From assembly GCA_003134765.1 (NCBI GenBank), contig PLCM01000003.1:27232-91231 (forward strand): DNA of 64,000 nucleotides, given 5' to 3'. The notes under the pieces are model-generated. The model ran no database searches. It saw only the letters and a list, made by a program, of their open reading frames with translations, and was not told the origin of the DNA. Position numbers and translations under genes: made by a program. Numbering within the stretch: the first letter of the stretch is position 1; each line of letters begins with the position of its first letter. Positions 8,473-16,652 of the stretch are shown here, one piece after another. This DNA is from Spartobacteria bacterium (GTDB lineage Bacteria > Verrucomicrobiota > Verrucomicrobiia > Chthoniobacterales > UBA10450).

Positions 8473-9084
8473 CTATTTCTTTGCCGGCTGGTATTTCCAG
8501 TGCCGCGACTTCCCTTCTGCCAGCAACTTGAGTGTTTTTTCCATCCGCTCCTTGCGCGTTTCCTCGCGTTTCGCTTCGGTGATCCATTCGAGATATTCGC
8601 GGCGGTGACTCGGAGGAAAGTTTTCGAAGGTGTTTCGGGCCTTCGCGTTCTTCTTCAACGCGGCCGCGAAACCATCCGGCACCGGAATCGGCGCTCGCTT
8701 CTTCGGCTGGGTCCGGCCGGGCGCCTTGATACCGGCCTCATTGAGGGCGGCCGCTTTCTTGACGTAGCCGATCAGGGTTTTATCGCCGGGCAAATCAGCG
8801 AGCGATTTGATGCAGCCGAAACTACCCATCCCGCTTTTCTCCCCCTGGTTGTCGCGATTGAGAATGAGGTCCGCTTTCCAGAAACCAAACGCGCAATGCT
8901 CCTTGAACGCCGCCATCCCGCACATCACGCCCTTGTAATCGAAGTGCGGCATCGACCATTTCATCGTCTCCTCGACTTGGGGGCAGCCGGTGTGCACCGC
9001 TTTGCGCAAGTGTTTCAGGATCGGTTTCGCGAAATCCGCCGACTTCGCGATATAAGCGTCGATTCTGGGATCTTTCGTAGGCAT
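8473..9084 (-). CDS. YdeI/OmdA-like DUF1801 family protein
   Basis: A 203-aa protein starting at the ATG at 9084. The N-terminal ~110 residues look like a DUF1801/YdeI alpha-beta domain ('KWSMPHFDYKGVMCGMAAFK'). The C-terminal half has 'IPVPDGFAAALKKNAKARNTF' and 'EYLEWITEAKREETR', the bacteriocin-protection YdeI/OmpD-associated (OmdA) module. The longer in-frame extension upstream to 9585 is antisense to the next gene and is not used. The family's biochemical role is poorly known; a cytoplasmic ligand-binding or stress function is proposed for relatives. Confidence 0.8.
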   Translation of the reverse strand: MPTKDPRIDAYIAKSADFAKPILKHLRKAVHTGCPQVEETMKWSMPHFDYKGVMCGMAAFKEHCAFGFWKADLILNRDNQGEKSGMGSFGCIKSLADLPGDKTLIGYVKKAAALNEAGIKAPGRTQPKKRAPIPVPDGFAAALKKNAKARNTFENFPPSHRREYLEWITEAKREETRKERMEKTLKLLAEGKSRHWKYQPAKK

Positions 9085-9175
9085 GGGAAACCTTCTCGTT
9101 GGTTCGCGACCGAGCTTACAAAGGCGCAAAGTTTTTTGTCGAGTCGCAACATGGGACTGAGTAAGCTCGATTTCC

Positions 9176-9538
9176 ATGGGCGGAGTCGTTTGCATTGTGG
9201 CGTACCGGCCGAAGCCGGGACACGAGAGCGAGTTGTTGGACATCGTCCGCAGTCGCGTGCCGACCTTGCGCAAGGAAGGACTGGTGACGGACCGCGTTCC
9301 GGTAATCGTACGCGCGAAAGACGGTACGATTATCGAAGTTTCCGAATGGAAATCGCAGAAGGCGATCGAGGAAGCGCACAGAAACCCACGTGTTCTGGCG
9401 ATGTGGGACAGGTTTTTCGCGGTCTGCGATTGCGTGCCGCTCAAGACCGTGCCCGAAGCGGAAACGATGTTCGCCGGGTTCGAGCCGATTCCCACGCCGC
9501 CCGCGGAAGGCATGCCGACCACCGAGCCATTGCGCTGA
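9176..9538 (+). CDS. Antibiotic-biosynthesis-monooxygenase-like (ABM) small protein
   Basis: A 120-aa protein of the dimeric ferredoxin-like ABM type: 'VVCIVAYRPKPGHESELLDIV' (strand-helix), 'DGTIIEVSEWKSQKAIEEAH' and 'VLAMWDRFFAVCDCVPL' match the strand-helix order and the E-x-W-x-S segment common in this family. Such proteins may be cofactor-free oxygenases or heme-handling proteins; the substrate is unknown. It is divergent from the YdeI-like gene. Its stop is followed within three bases by a large palindrome. Confidence 0.7.
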   Translation: MGGVVCIVAYRPKPGHESELLDIVRSRVPTLRKEGLVTDRVPVIVRAKDGTIIEVSEWKSQKAIEEAHRNPRVLAMWDRFFAVCDCVPLKTVPEAETMFAGFEPIPTPPAEGMPTTEPLR

Positions 9539-9541
9539 GAT

Positions 9542-9628
9542 GGTAGGGACGGCGCGCTGCGCCGTCCGCAACGAACGGACAACAAAACTAATTGACTATC
9601 GCGGACGCCGCAGCGCGGCGTCCCTACC
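9542..9628. repeat. Gene-end palindrome, GGTAGGGACG type
   Basis: Two ~28-bp arms beginning GGTAGGGACG face each other around a ~30-bp spacer; each arm is itself a small hairpin (GACGGCGCGCTGCGCCGTC in the left arm). The element starts three bases after the ABM stop. A close relative lies at 21234-21322. Confidence 0.85.
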
Positions 9629-9690
9629 GCGGGGAACTTCTTGAAAACCGTTCCGCGCGTCGCTATCTAAGCGGCGGATCGTTCATTTCT

Positions 9691-10491
9691 ATGGCACAAA
9701 CCACGACCATACCACCGCGAGGTTTCGGGCAAACCATGCGGCCCGATACCTGGTGGACGCAGCCGCTCCTCGTTTTTCTGGGGCTGGGCGCTTTCATCAT
9801 TTACTCGACGTGGGCGGCTTTCCAGGGAACCCACTATCACTTCGGCCCCTACCTTTCGCCGTTCTATTCGCCGGAAATTTTCGGCGATTCGCCCCACAGC
9901 TGGTTCGGCCCGAAACCGACCTGGTGGCCGGGCTGGCTTCTCTTCTCCCCGGCCTTGCTGATTCTCTGGGCACCGGGCGGACTGAGGCTCACCTGTTATT
10001 ATTATCGCGGCGCGTACTACAAATCCTTCTGGGCGGACCCACCGGCGTGTGCTGTCGGTGAACCCAGGAAAACGTATCTCGGCGAGCGTTCCTTTCCGTT
10101 AATCATGCAGAACGTGCACCGCTACTTCCTCTATCTTGCAATCCTGTTCGTCATCGTGCTCGCGACGGATGTCTGGAAAGCGCTTTGGTTTGCCGCTCCG
10201 ACCTCCGGGAAGACATCCTTCGGATTGGGCGTCGGCACGCTCGTGCTGGCCGTGAATGTTTATCTATTGGGAGCATTCACCTTCGGCTGTCACGCTCTGC
10301 GCCACTTGATTGGCGGTTTTCGCGACCAGCTTTCCAAATCGCCCGCGTCCTACCAGGCGTATCGGTGCGTGAGCTGTTTCAATCGTCGCCACATGCTCTG
10401 GGCTTGGCTTAGCTTGTTCTGGGTCGGCTTCACCGACCTTTACGTGCGCCTTTGCTCCATGGGCGTCTGGCACGACTGGAGAATTTTTTAG
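9691..10491 (+). CDS. sdhC: Succinate dehydrogenase membrane anchor subunit
   Basis: A 266-aa integral membrane protein with five predicted helices (about 27-46, 83-110, 150-174, 188-216 and 236-260 by hydrophobicity). The segment 'TCYYYRGAYYKSFWADPPAC' followed by 'LIMQNVHRYFLYLAI' matches the anchor of the actinobacterial/Verrucomicrobial type of SDH. It holds SdhA/SdhB at the membrane and passes electrons to quinone; His residues in 'NVHRYF' and 'CHALRHL' are candidate heme or quinone ligands. The ATG at 9691 is chosen because upstream in-frame sequence lies in the palindrome. It is three bases upstream of sdhA, so the two are co-transcribed. Confidence 0.8.
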   Translation: MAQTTTIPPRGFGQTMRPDTWWTQPLLVFLGLGAFIIYSTWAAFQGTHYHFGPYLSPFYSPEIFGDSPHSWFGPKPTWWPGWLLFSPALLILWAPGGLRLTCYYYRGAYYKSFWADPPACAVGEPRKTYLGERSFPLIMQNVHRYFLYLAILFVIVLATDVWKALWFAAPTSGKTSFGLGVGTLVLAVNVYLLGAFTFGCHALRHLIGGFRDQLSKSPASYQAYRCVSCFNRRHMLWAWLSLFWVGFTDLYVRLCSMGVWHDWRIF

Positions 10492-10494
10492 CGC

Positions 10495-12306
10495 ATGCCC
10501 GATTACGAAACCTTTCAGCACGACGTTCTCGTAATCGGGTCCGGCGGGGCAGGGCTCCGCGCGGCCATTGAAGCGTCAGCGGCGGGTGTTTCCGTCGGGA
10601 TGGTTTGCAAGTGTCTTCTCGGCAAAGCGCACACGGTTATGGCCGAGGGCGGAATTGCCGCGGCGCTCGCCAATGTGGACGATCGCGACAGCTGGAAAGT
10701 CCATTTCGCCGATACGATGCGGGGCGGGCAGTACGTCAATAACTGGCGCATGGCGGAGCTTCACGCGAAGGAAGCGCCCGATCGCGTCCGGGAACTGGAA
10801 GCGTGGGGCGCGGTCTTCGATCGGACGAAAGACGGTCGCATCCTGCAGCGGAATTTTGGCGGGCATAAGTACCCGCGGCTGGCGCACGTCGGTGACCGGA
10901 CCGGTTTGGAAATGATCCGCACGCTCCAGGACCACGGGGTTCATCAGGGCATCGATGTCCACATGGAAATTTGCATCGTGACCTTGCTCAAGGACGGAAA
11001 GCGCGTGATCGGCGCGTTTGGTTACGATCGCGAACGCGGACGATTCAAGATTTACCGCGCGAAAGCGGTTGTGCTCGCGACAGGCGGAATCGGCAAGGCT
11101 TACAAGATCACGAGCAATAGCTGGGATTGCACCGGCGACGGCCATTCGCTCGCCTATCACGCGGGTGCGGGGCTGATTGACATGGAATACATCCAGTTCC
11201 ATCCCACCGGCATGGTCTGGCCGCCCAGCGTCCGCGGCATGCTTGTCACCGAAGGCGTCCGCGGCGAAGGCGGGATTCTGACGAACAAAGACGGGAAACG
11301 CTTCATGTTCGATTTTATCCCGGACAACTACAAGGCCCAGACCGCCGACAACGAAGAGGAAGGCTGGCGTTATACGCAGGGGGACAAAAACGCGCGGCGG
11401 CCGCCGGAATTATTGACGCGCGATCACGTGGCGCGCTGCATCGTGCGCGAAATCAAGGAAGGGCGGGGCAGTCCCCACGGCGGCGTTTATCTCGACATCG
11501 CGTGGATCAAGAAAAAGCTGTCGAACGCCGGGGAGCACATCAAACGGAAACTGCCGAGCATGTATCACCAGTTCAAAGCGCTCGGTGACATCGACATCAC
11601 CCAGGAGCCAATGGAAGTTGGGCCCACGACCCACTACATCATGGGAGGGGTGCAGGTGGATGCCGACACCCAGATGTCGGATGTGCCGGGATTGTTCGCC
11701 GCGGGGGAATGCGCAGCCGGGATTAACGGCGCGAACCGGCTCGGTGGGAATTCCCTTTCCGATCTGGTCGTCTTTGGAAAACGCGCGGGCGAATTCGCCG
11801 CGAAATTCGCGAAAGAAAATGCCCACGGAGAAGTGGACGAAGCCCAGATCGATGGTTACGCGCGAGAAGCGCTGCGGCCTTTTGAAAACAGTGCCGGCGA
11901 AAATCCCTACTCCGTGCAGCGTGATTTACAGGAAGTGATGCAGCACAATGTCGGGATCGTCCGCGATGAGGCCGAGATGCTGACGGCGCTCGATCATCTG
12001 AAAACCTTTTGGGAACGTGCGGATCGGGTTGGTGTCATTGGCCATCGTGACTTCAACCCAGGCTGGCACACCGCGCTTGACCTGAAGAACCTTCTTACCG
12101 TTTCGGAAGCGGTCACCCGCGCTGCCCTGGAACGAAAGGAAAGTCGCGGCGCCCAATTTCGCGACGATTATCCGGACAAGGACGAACGCTTCTCGAAAGT
12201 GAGCACGATCATCCGGAAGGCGGTTGACGGCTCGATGGAAGTTCAGCTGGAGCCGTTGCCGGAAATGCCGGACTATTTGAAACAGATTATCGAGGAGATG
12301 AAATGA
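10495..12306 (+). CDS. sdhA: Succinate dehydrogenase/fumarate reductase flavoprotein subunit
   Basis: A 603-aa catalytic subunit that oxidises succinate to fumarate and transfers electrons to FAD. The N-terminal dinucleotide fold is 'VIGSGGAGLRAAI' (13-25); His46 in 'KAHTVMAEGGIAAAL' is the covalent FAD attachment residue. Substrate-site segments 'QFHPTGMVWPP', 'LVTEGVRGEGGIL' and 'THYIMGGVQVD' are intact, as is 'GINGANRLGGNSLSDLVVFG' near the C-terminal FAD contact. Length and motifs are normal for the family. It sits between the anchor gene and sdhB; a palindrome occupies the sdhA-sdhB gap. Confidence 0.95.
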   Translation: MPDYETFQHDVLVIGSGGAGLRAAIEASAAGVSVGMVCKCLLGKAHTVMAEGGIAAALANVDDRDSWKVHFADTMRGGQYVNNWRMAELHAKEAPDRVRELEAWGAVFDRTKDGRILQRNFGGHKYPRLAHVGDRTGLEMIRTLQDHGVHQGIDVHMEICIVTLLKDGKRVIGAFGYDRERGRFKIYRAKAVVLATGGIGKAYKITSNSWDCTGDGHSLAYHAGAGLIDMEYIQFHPTGMVWPPSVRGMLVTEGVRGEGGILTNKDGKRFMFDFIPDNYKAQTADNEEEGWRYTQGDKNARRPPELLTRDHVARCIVREIKEGRGSPHGGVYLDIAWIKKKLSNAGEHIKRKLPSMYHQFKALGDIDITQEPMEVGPTTHYIMGGVQVDADTQMSDVPGLFAAGECAAGINGANRLGGNSLSDLVVFGKRAGEFAAKFAKENAHGEVDEAQIDGYAREALRPFENSAGENPYSVQRDLQEVMQHNVGIVRDEAEMLTALDHLKTFWERADRVGVIGHRDFNPGWHTALDLKNLLTVSEAVTRAALERKESRGAQFRDDYPDKDERFSKVSTIIRKAVDGSMEVQLEPLPEMPDYLKQIIEEMK

Positions 12307-12323
12307 GCCCGCTTAAGTGCCAC

Positions 12324-12437
12324 GTCATCCCGAGCGAAGCGCAGCGGAGTCGAGGGATCAGGCGATGTCGCCATAGAACCTGGCTGTCGAGCTGCTGGGT
12401 GGAGCCACGGGATTCCTCGACTGCGCTCGGAATGACC
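12324..12437. repeat. Palindrome in sdhA-sdhB gap, TCATCCCGAGCG type
   Basis: The left arm (GTCATCCCGAGCGAAGCGCA...) and the right arm (...TGCGCTCGGAATGACC) are inverted copies around a ~50-bp spacer. It starts 18 bases after the sdhA stop. A similar opening (TCATTCCGAGGCTGGCGCAG) recurs at 18912-19085. Confidence 0.75.
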
Positions 12438-12463
12438 ACGAGGGTGGGCGTCCCGTCGCTCGG

Positions 12464-13213
12464 ATGCGACAAATGAGCGCAGCTATTTTTAGAATCTGGC
12501 GCGGTGATGCCAAGGGGGGTGCGTTCGAAGATTACACCACCGACGTCTCCGAGGGCATGGTCGTGCTCGACGCGGTGCACGAGATCCAGGCGAAGCAGGC
12601 GAACGACCTCGCGTGCCGCTGGAACTGCAAGGCGGGCAAGTGCGGTTCCTGTTCGGCGGAAGTCAACGGGATGCCGAAGCTGATGTGCATGTCGCGGCTG
12701 AGCGATCTGCCGCTCGAGAAACCGGTGACGATTGAGCCGATGAAGGCTTTCCCGATTCAGAAGGATTTGATCACGGATGTTTCCTGGAATTACCGGGTGA
12801 AGAAAAAGATCAGGAAATTCAACCCGCGGCCGCCCGATGCGGCCGATGGAACCTGGCGGATCGCGCAGGAAGACATCGATCGCGTCCAGGAATTCCGGAA
12901 ATGTATCGAGTGCTTTCTCTGCCAGGACGTCTGCCACGTGTTGCGCGATCACCGGAAGCACGACGAATTCATCGGGCCGCGCTTCTTGATTTACACCGCT
13001 GCGCTCGAGATGCACCCGCTTGATACCGAGGATCGCCTCGAGGAATTGCGAAAAGCGCACGGGATTGGCTATTGCAACATCACGAAATGTTGCACGAAGG
13101 TTTGCCCGGAGAACATTCAGATCACCGACAACGGGATCATCCCCTTGAAGGAACGGGTTGTGGATGACCATTACGATCCACTTGGGTGGATTTGGAAGAA
13201 GTTAAAGCGTTGA
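12464..13213 (+). CDS. sdhB: Succinate dehydrogenase iron-sulfur subunit
   Basis: A 249-aa electron-transfer subunit. Cys55, Cys60, Cys63 and Cys75 ('CKAGKCGSC...LMC') hold the [2Fe-2S] cluster. Two C-terminal cysteine groups, 'CIECFLCQDVC' and 'CNITKCCTKVCP', hold the [4Fe-4S] and [3Fe-4S] centres, passing electrons from SdhA to the membrane anchor. ATG at 12464 and ATG at 12473 are both possible starts; neither has a clear Shine-Dalgarno. The last codons and the TGA lie inside the left arm of the palindrome at 13201-13293. Confidence 0.93.
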   Translation: MRQMSAAIFRIWRGDAKGGAFEDYTTDVSEGMVVLDAVHEIQAKQANDLACRWNCKAGKCGSCSAEVNGMPKLMCMSRLSDLPLEKPVTIEPMKAFPIQKDLITDVSWNYRVKKKIRKFNPRPPDAADGTWRIAQEDIDRVQEFRKCIECFLCQDVCHVLRDHRKHDEFIGPRFLIYTAALEMHPLDTEDRLEELRKAHGIGYCNITKCCTKVCPENIQITDNGIIPLKERVVDDHYDPLGWIWKKLKR

Positions 13214-13293
13214 AGGGTTAAAACGTGGAGCGTCACCGTTCTAGCGATTCAAGTTTCCCTCGCTTCAACGCTTCAACTTTGTAACGCTTTAAC
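13201..13293. repeat. Palindrome overlapping sdhB stop, GTTAAAGCGTT type
   Basis: The left end GTTAAAGCGTTGAAGGG and the right end ...GTAACGCTTTAACCC are inverted, and internal copies of CGCTTCAACGCTTCAA add further pairing. The sdhB TGA (13211-13213) is part of the left arm. The element ends a few bases before the next start codon at 13301. Confidence 0.7.
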
Positions 13294-13300
13294 CCGTTCC

Positions 13301-13798
13301 ATGTCCGACTTGAAACCACTTTCGAAGGCCGCAATTCCGGCGGCATTGGAGAAGGCAGAGCGCTATCGGCTTCTGAATGAACCAGCGGAAGCCGAGAGCA
13401 TTTGCCTTGATGTGCTCCGGGCGGATCCCGAGAACCAGTCGGCGTTGATCACGCTCTTGCTCGCCGTCACTGACCGCTTCGGCAAGGGCTATGGCGTGAG
13501 CGACACCCAGGTCAAAGAGCTTCTCTCTCGCGTGAAAGGCGAGTACGAGCGCGTTTATTACACTGGGATTTTGGCCGAGCGCCGCGCGAAGGCGAAGCTG
13601 GCCCAGGGCACGCCCGGATCACGCCACTATGCTTACGATGGTTTCCGCGAAGCGATGAGCTGGTTTGAGAAAGCCGAAGCACTTCGTCCGGCGGGGAATG
13701 ATGACGCTTTGCTACGCTGGAACACGTGCGCGCGCATCATCGAGAAGAACCGCCTGGTTGCTCGGGAAGAAGAGAACGTCGAGCCGCCATTGGAGTAA
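13301..13798 (+). CDS. TPR-like hypothetical protein
   Basis: A 165-aa soluble, helical protein. Residues 12-55 ('AAIPAALEKAERYRLLNEPA...AESICLDVLRADPEN') form one clear TPR-like helix pair, and the C-terminal 'FREAMSWFEKAEALRPAGND' forms another. No catalytic motif is visible. It follows sdhB and precedes ubiE on the same strand, but is fenced by palindromes on both sides, so an SDH-related job such as assembly is only a guess. The TAA shares its last base with the following palindrome. Confidence 0.75.
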   Translation: MSDLKPLSKAAIPAALEKAERYRLLNEPAEAESICLDVLRADPENQSALITLLLAVTDRFGKGYGVSDTQVKELLSRVKGEYERVYYTGILAERRAKAKLAQGTPGSRHYAYDGFREAMSWFEKAEALRPAGNDDALLRWNTCARIIEKNRLVAREEENVEPPLE

Positions 13799-13862
13799 TG
13801 TAGAGGCGGTTGTGCCAACCGCCTGTTGTTTGGTTAGGCGCTTGGCACAAGCGCCTCTACAT
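13798..13862. repeat. Palindrome, ATGTAGAGGCG type
   Basis: The perfect terminal arms ATGTAGAGGCG / CGCCTCTACAT are 65 bp apart end to end, with inner arms GGTTGTGCCAACC and GCGCTTGGCACAAGCGC. Its first base is the last base of the preceding TAA stop, and it ends seven bases before the likely ubiE start. Confidence 0.85.
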
Positions 13863-13869
13863 TTCGAGG

Positions 13870-14583
13870 GTGAATTCGGTCCCAAAATCTTCAAGCCCGT
13901 TTGAAGTGTCACGCGACCCTGAATCGGTCCGCAACATGTTCGGCCGGATCGCGCGCCGCTACGATCTCGCGAACCATGTTCTGAGCGGCGGGGCCGACTT
14001 TCTCTGGCGTCGCCGCGCCGCGAAAATTGTGGCTGCCTGGGGCCCGCGCGACCTCCTCGATCTCGCGGCGGGTAGCGGCGATCTCGCGCTCGCTCTCCAA
14101 CTTCGACTGCCGAAAGCGACCATCACCGCGGCGGATTTCTCGCCGGAAATGCTCGCAATCGCGCGTGGCAAAGGCGTGGCGAAAACAATTCTGGCGGACG
14201 CCCTTCAACTTCCCTTCGAGAGCGAATCATTCGATGGCGTCACGGTAGCCTTCGGCCTGCGCAACATGGCGGACTGGGATCGCGCCCTTCGCGAAATGTC
14301 ACGTGTCCTCCGCCAGGACGGCTATCTGCTTGTCCTCGATTTTTCAATTCCCACGGGAGCTCTCCGGCCGGCGTATCGATTTTATTTGCATCGCTGCCTG
14401 CCATTGCTGGCCTCGGTCGTGACCGGCCAAAAAGCTGCTTACGATTATCTCGGCGGCTCCATCGAAAAATTCCCCAGCGGCGGGGAGATGGTGGAATTGA
14501 TCGAGAGAAACGGCTTCACGATGGCCAGGTCTGAGCCGATGACCGGTGGGATCGCGACGATCTACACAGCAATGAAACTGTAA
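13870..14583 (+). CDS. ubiE: Demethylmenaquinone/ubiquinone methyltransferase UbiE/MenG
   Basis: A ~237-aa SAM-dependent C-methyltransferase for the last C-methylation of menaquinone (or in ubiquinone synthesis), linking to the adjacent SDH. Family hallmarks are 'MFGRIARRYDLANHVLSGG' near the N-terminus, motif I 'LLDLAAGSGDLAL', 'TVAFGLRNMADW' and 'VLDFSIPTGALRPAYRFYL'. An upstream in-frame ATG at 13810 would start inside the palindrome and add 20 repeat-encoded residues; the GTG at 13870 is preferred, with the ATG at 13936 a fallback just before the conserved block. Confidence 0.88.
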   Translation: MNSVPKSSSPFEVSRDPESVRNMFGRIARRYDLANHVLSGGADFLWRRRAAKIVAAWGPRDLLDLAAGSGDLALALQLRLPKATITAADFSPEMLAIARGKGVAKTILADALQLPFESESFDGVTVAFGLRNMADWDRALREMSRVLRQDGYLLVLDFSIPTGALRPAYRFYLHRCLPLLASVVTGQKAAYDYLGGSIEKFPSGGEMVELIERNGFTMARSEPMTGGIATIYTAMKL

Positions 14584-14590
14584 TAGGGAG

Positions 14591-14610
14591 CCGGCACGCT
14601 CTCGTGCCGG
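14591..14610. terminator. Hairpin after ubiE
   Basis: CCGGCACG-CTCT-CGTGCCGG forms a perfect 8-bp stem with a 4-base loop, eight bases after the ubiE stop and between two convergent genes. No T-tract follows, so it may act as a bidirectional or Rho-aided terminator. Confidence 0.6.
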
Positions 14611-14665
14611 AGGGAAAACCCATCACAGCTCTACGCTAACGGTCTGGGGGCAAGCCGTCTCCAAA

Positions 14666-14684
14666 CGCTTCGCACAACGAAGCG
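14666..14684. terminator. Hairpin near the end of the DUF4340 gene
   Basis: CGCTTCG-CACAA-CGAAGCG forms a perfect 7-bp stem just downstream of the leftward gene's stop (14696) in the convergent gap. It is followed by GGCTACAGGAG, the same end sequence as other palindromes in the window. Confidence 0.5.
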
Positions 14685-14695
14685 GCTACAGGAGC

Positions 14696-16555
14696 TTAGG
14701 GCTTCGGAAATGGCGACGCTGCCGGCGACGGCGTTCCCGACGGAGCCGTCATTGGACTTGCCACCGGGCTCGGACTCGGCGCCGCTACCAGCGGCAATTT
14801 GAATGCATTCAAATCTGGATTGCTGAGCACGAAAGTGCCCTCTCGTTCATCGGTCCGCGCAAACCACATTCCGGCCCCGTTCGACGCGCCGATCACCAAT
14901 TTATGCACGCTCTTATCGTCGGGCGAAGTGGTGAACGTAATCGTCAACAGCGGCTTATCGAAACCATGCGCCGGCGTCGTCACTCCCGCCCATCGCACGG
15001 CCCGCAGGACCGTCAGCGTATTGAGGAGCGACTGCACGTTCACCGTGTTGATCGGCTCGGTGCCCTTCACCCACGTCCATTCCTTCTTTTCGTTGCGCAC
15101 GAGCGCCGATTCGCGATCGGTCGTCACCGTCAGCTTGTGCACCTCGTCCGGCTTAAACCGGAAAATCGCCAGCTCCTGCCATTGCAATGGATCGGCGAAA
15201 ATGTTGTCCAGTAAACTGCGCCGCACCGCCACGATGAAGGGTTCGTCGCCGAGCCGCGCGAAGACATTGTCGCCATCGACTTTTCCAAACGTGATCGTCG
15301 CGAAGGGATGTTCGCCGGCGGTGCTCTCGGGCGTGTTCTCCGAGGCGAAGGAGCTGAACGTCACCTGGAGCTGCGGCTTATCGAGTCCGTATTTCGGCAG
15401 ATCGGACGCAACGTCTTCAACGAATTTTGTGACCTGCTCGGTCTTCAACAGATCCAGCATGCGATTTACCTCGCCTGAATTCGCCGGCTGATTATTTCGG
15501 CTGGCGATCGTCCAGTTTTCATCTTTCCGGGCCAGCACCGTCTTGCCTTTGCCCGGCGCGTCAATCGTAATGCGATCAAGAATGTTGGTATCGATCCGGA
15601 CGAGATGACGATCGCGCAGATCGGCCGGCTTGAGCCCGAGCATTTCCTCGATCTTCTTCGGGAGCGTGTAGACCGCGTTGCGCGCGGTGAAACGCACGTA
15701 GACCTGATCCTTTTCCTTCTCCGGCACTCCGCCGATCTGAAGGGTCTGGCCAGTCTTGTCGTCGACAGCGAAGAGCGTGATGGAGCCGCGCGGTTCCGCG
15801 AGCCCGTAAGGCCGGAGATCGCCGCGATCTTCGGCCACAAATTGCTGGATTTGCGCCGTCGTTATCTGGGCCAGGAGATCGGCGATCTTTTGATCGTCAC
15901 CGCGCGCGCGCAGCGGTTTCACGATTTCCCAATGGTCGGCTTTCTTTTCCAGTTCCATCTCACCCGCGGCGGTCTTGACCAGGGCCCGCGTAACTTGTGC
16001 GGTCGTCAGGTTGGTCAGCTTCCGGTCGCGGAAATCCTCGGGCTTTTTCGCGATGTCGTTGCGGACGGATTGGGCGGCGATAAAGACGTCATTCTCTTCA
16101 CCTACGCGCACGTAGATCTTGCCCTGGAAGGCGGCGTCGTTTCCGAACGTAATTTCCGGCGGCATGCCTTTCCCCAAAAGTTTCAGCTTTAGCTTGCCTT
16201 TGCTCAGGCCGTATTCATCCAGCCGGGCCTTGTCTCTGGCGATTTCGCTCGCCAGGATCGAATCGAATTTCTGCCAGCCATCGAGATCCGCGATGAGATT
16301 TTCCACGGCCCCGCCGTCGGCCTGGTCTTTGAAGGGCGCTTCGAGCCGCCATTTTTGGTCCTGTTTCCGCAGCTCGATCCGGTCGTCTCCGCTTTGAATC
16401 ACGATCCCTTCGAGCGCGTCCCTTTCGAAATTAACGACGTTTCCGGCCTGGCGTTTCGCTTCCTCAGTGTTCGGCCCTTTGCTTTCATAGAGCTTGATGT
16501 AAAGCCCGACCGCGACCGCCACGATCAATAAAAGAAGCGTCGTTTTGGTTTTCAT
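14696..16555 (-). CDS. DUF4340 domain-containing membrane-anchored protein
   Basis: A 619-aa protein with one N-terminal membrane helix ('TTLLLLIVAVAVGLYIKLYE') and a long extracytoplasmic part made of repeated ~150-residue DUF4340-type beta-rich modules, recognisable from recurring 'EDRGDLRPYGLAEPRGSITL' and 'ASDLPKYGLDKPQLQVTFS'-like segments. The C-terminus is a Pro/Ser/Ala-rich tail. DUF4340 genes habitually accompany Gld-type ABC exporter genes, and this one is last in such an operon (20082 to 14696, minus). Its function is unknown; a periplasmic partner of the exporter is inferred. Confidence 0.8.
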   Translation of the reverse strand: MKTKTTLLLLIVAVAVGLYIKLYESKGPNTEEAKRQAGNVVNFERDALEGIVIQSGDDRIELRKQDQKWRLEAPFKDQADGGAVENLIADLDGWQKFDSILASEIARDKARLDEYGLSKGKLKLKLLGKGMPPEITFGNDAAFQGKIYVRVGEENDVFIAAQSVRNDIAKKPEDFRDRKLTNLTTAQVTRALVKTAAGEMELEKKADHWEIVKPLRARGDDQKIADLLAQITTAQIQQFVAEDRGDLRPYGLAEPRGSITLFAVDDKTGQTLQIGGVPEKEKDQVYVRFTARNAVYTLPKKIEEMLGLKPADLRDRHLVRIDTNILDRITIDAPGKGKTVLARKDENWTIASRNNQPANSGEVNRMLDLLKTEQVTKFVEDVASDLPKYGLDKPQLQVTFSSFASENTPESTAGEHPFATITFGKVDGDNVFARLGDEPFIVAVRRSLLDNIFADPLQWQELAIFRFKPDEVHKLTVTTDRESALVRNEKKEWTWVKGTEPINTVNVQSLLNTLTVLRAVRWAGVTTPAHGFDKPLLTITFTTSPDDKSVHKLVIGASNGAGMWFARTDEREGTFVLSNPDLNAFKLPLVAAPSPSPVASPMTAPSGTPSPAASPFPKP

Positions 16556-16560
16556 TCAGG

Positions 16561-16643
16561 CCGGAGGGACGTGCTTCCGCAGGTTCCAAAATCATCGATG
16601 GGAAAAGGCAAGAGTAGGACGTGCAGAAGCACGTCCCTCCGAA
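16561..16643. repeat. Palindrome, CCGGAGGGACGTGC type
   Basis: The left arm CCGGAGGGACGTGCTTCCGC and the right arm GTGCAGAAGCACGTCCCTCC are inverted around ~40 bases, immediately upstream of the DUF4340 start and downstream of the GldG-like stop. One arm of the same family is found inside sucB at 24603-24630. Confidence 0.8.
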
Positions 16644-16652
16644 AAAAGATTC

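Noticed and set aside
8242..9546. A 434-residue frame opposite the TIR and YdeI-like genes
   Set aside because: It is antisense to two well-supported genes and crosses their boundary; composition is typical of a GC-rich shadow frame.
12287..13171. A 294-residue frame antisense to sdhB
   Set aside because: sdhB is certain from its cysteine motifs; the opposite frame has no recognisable domain.
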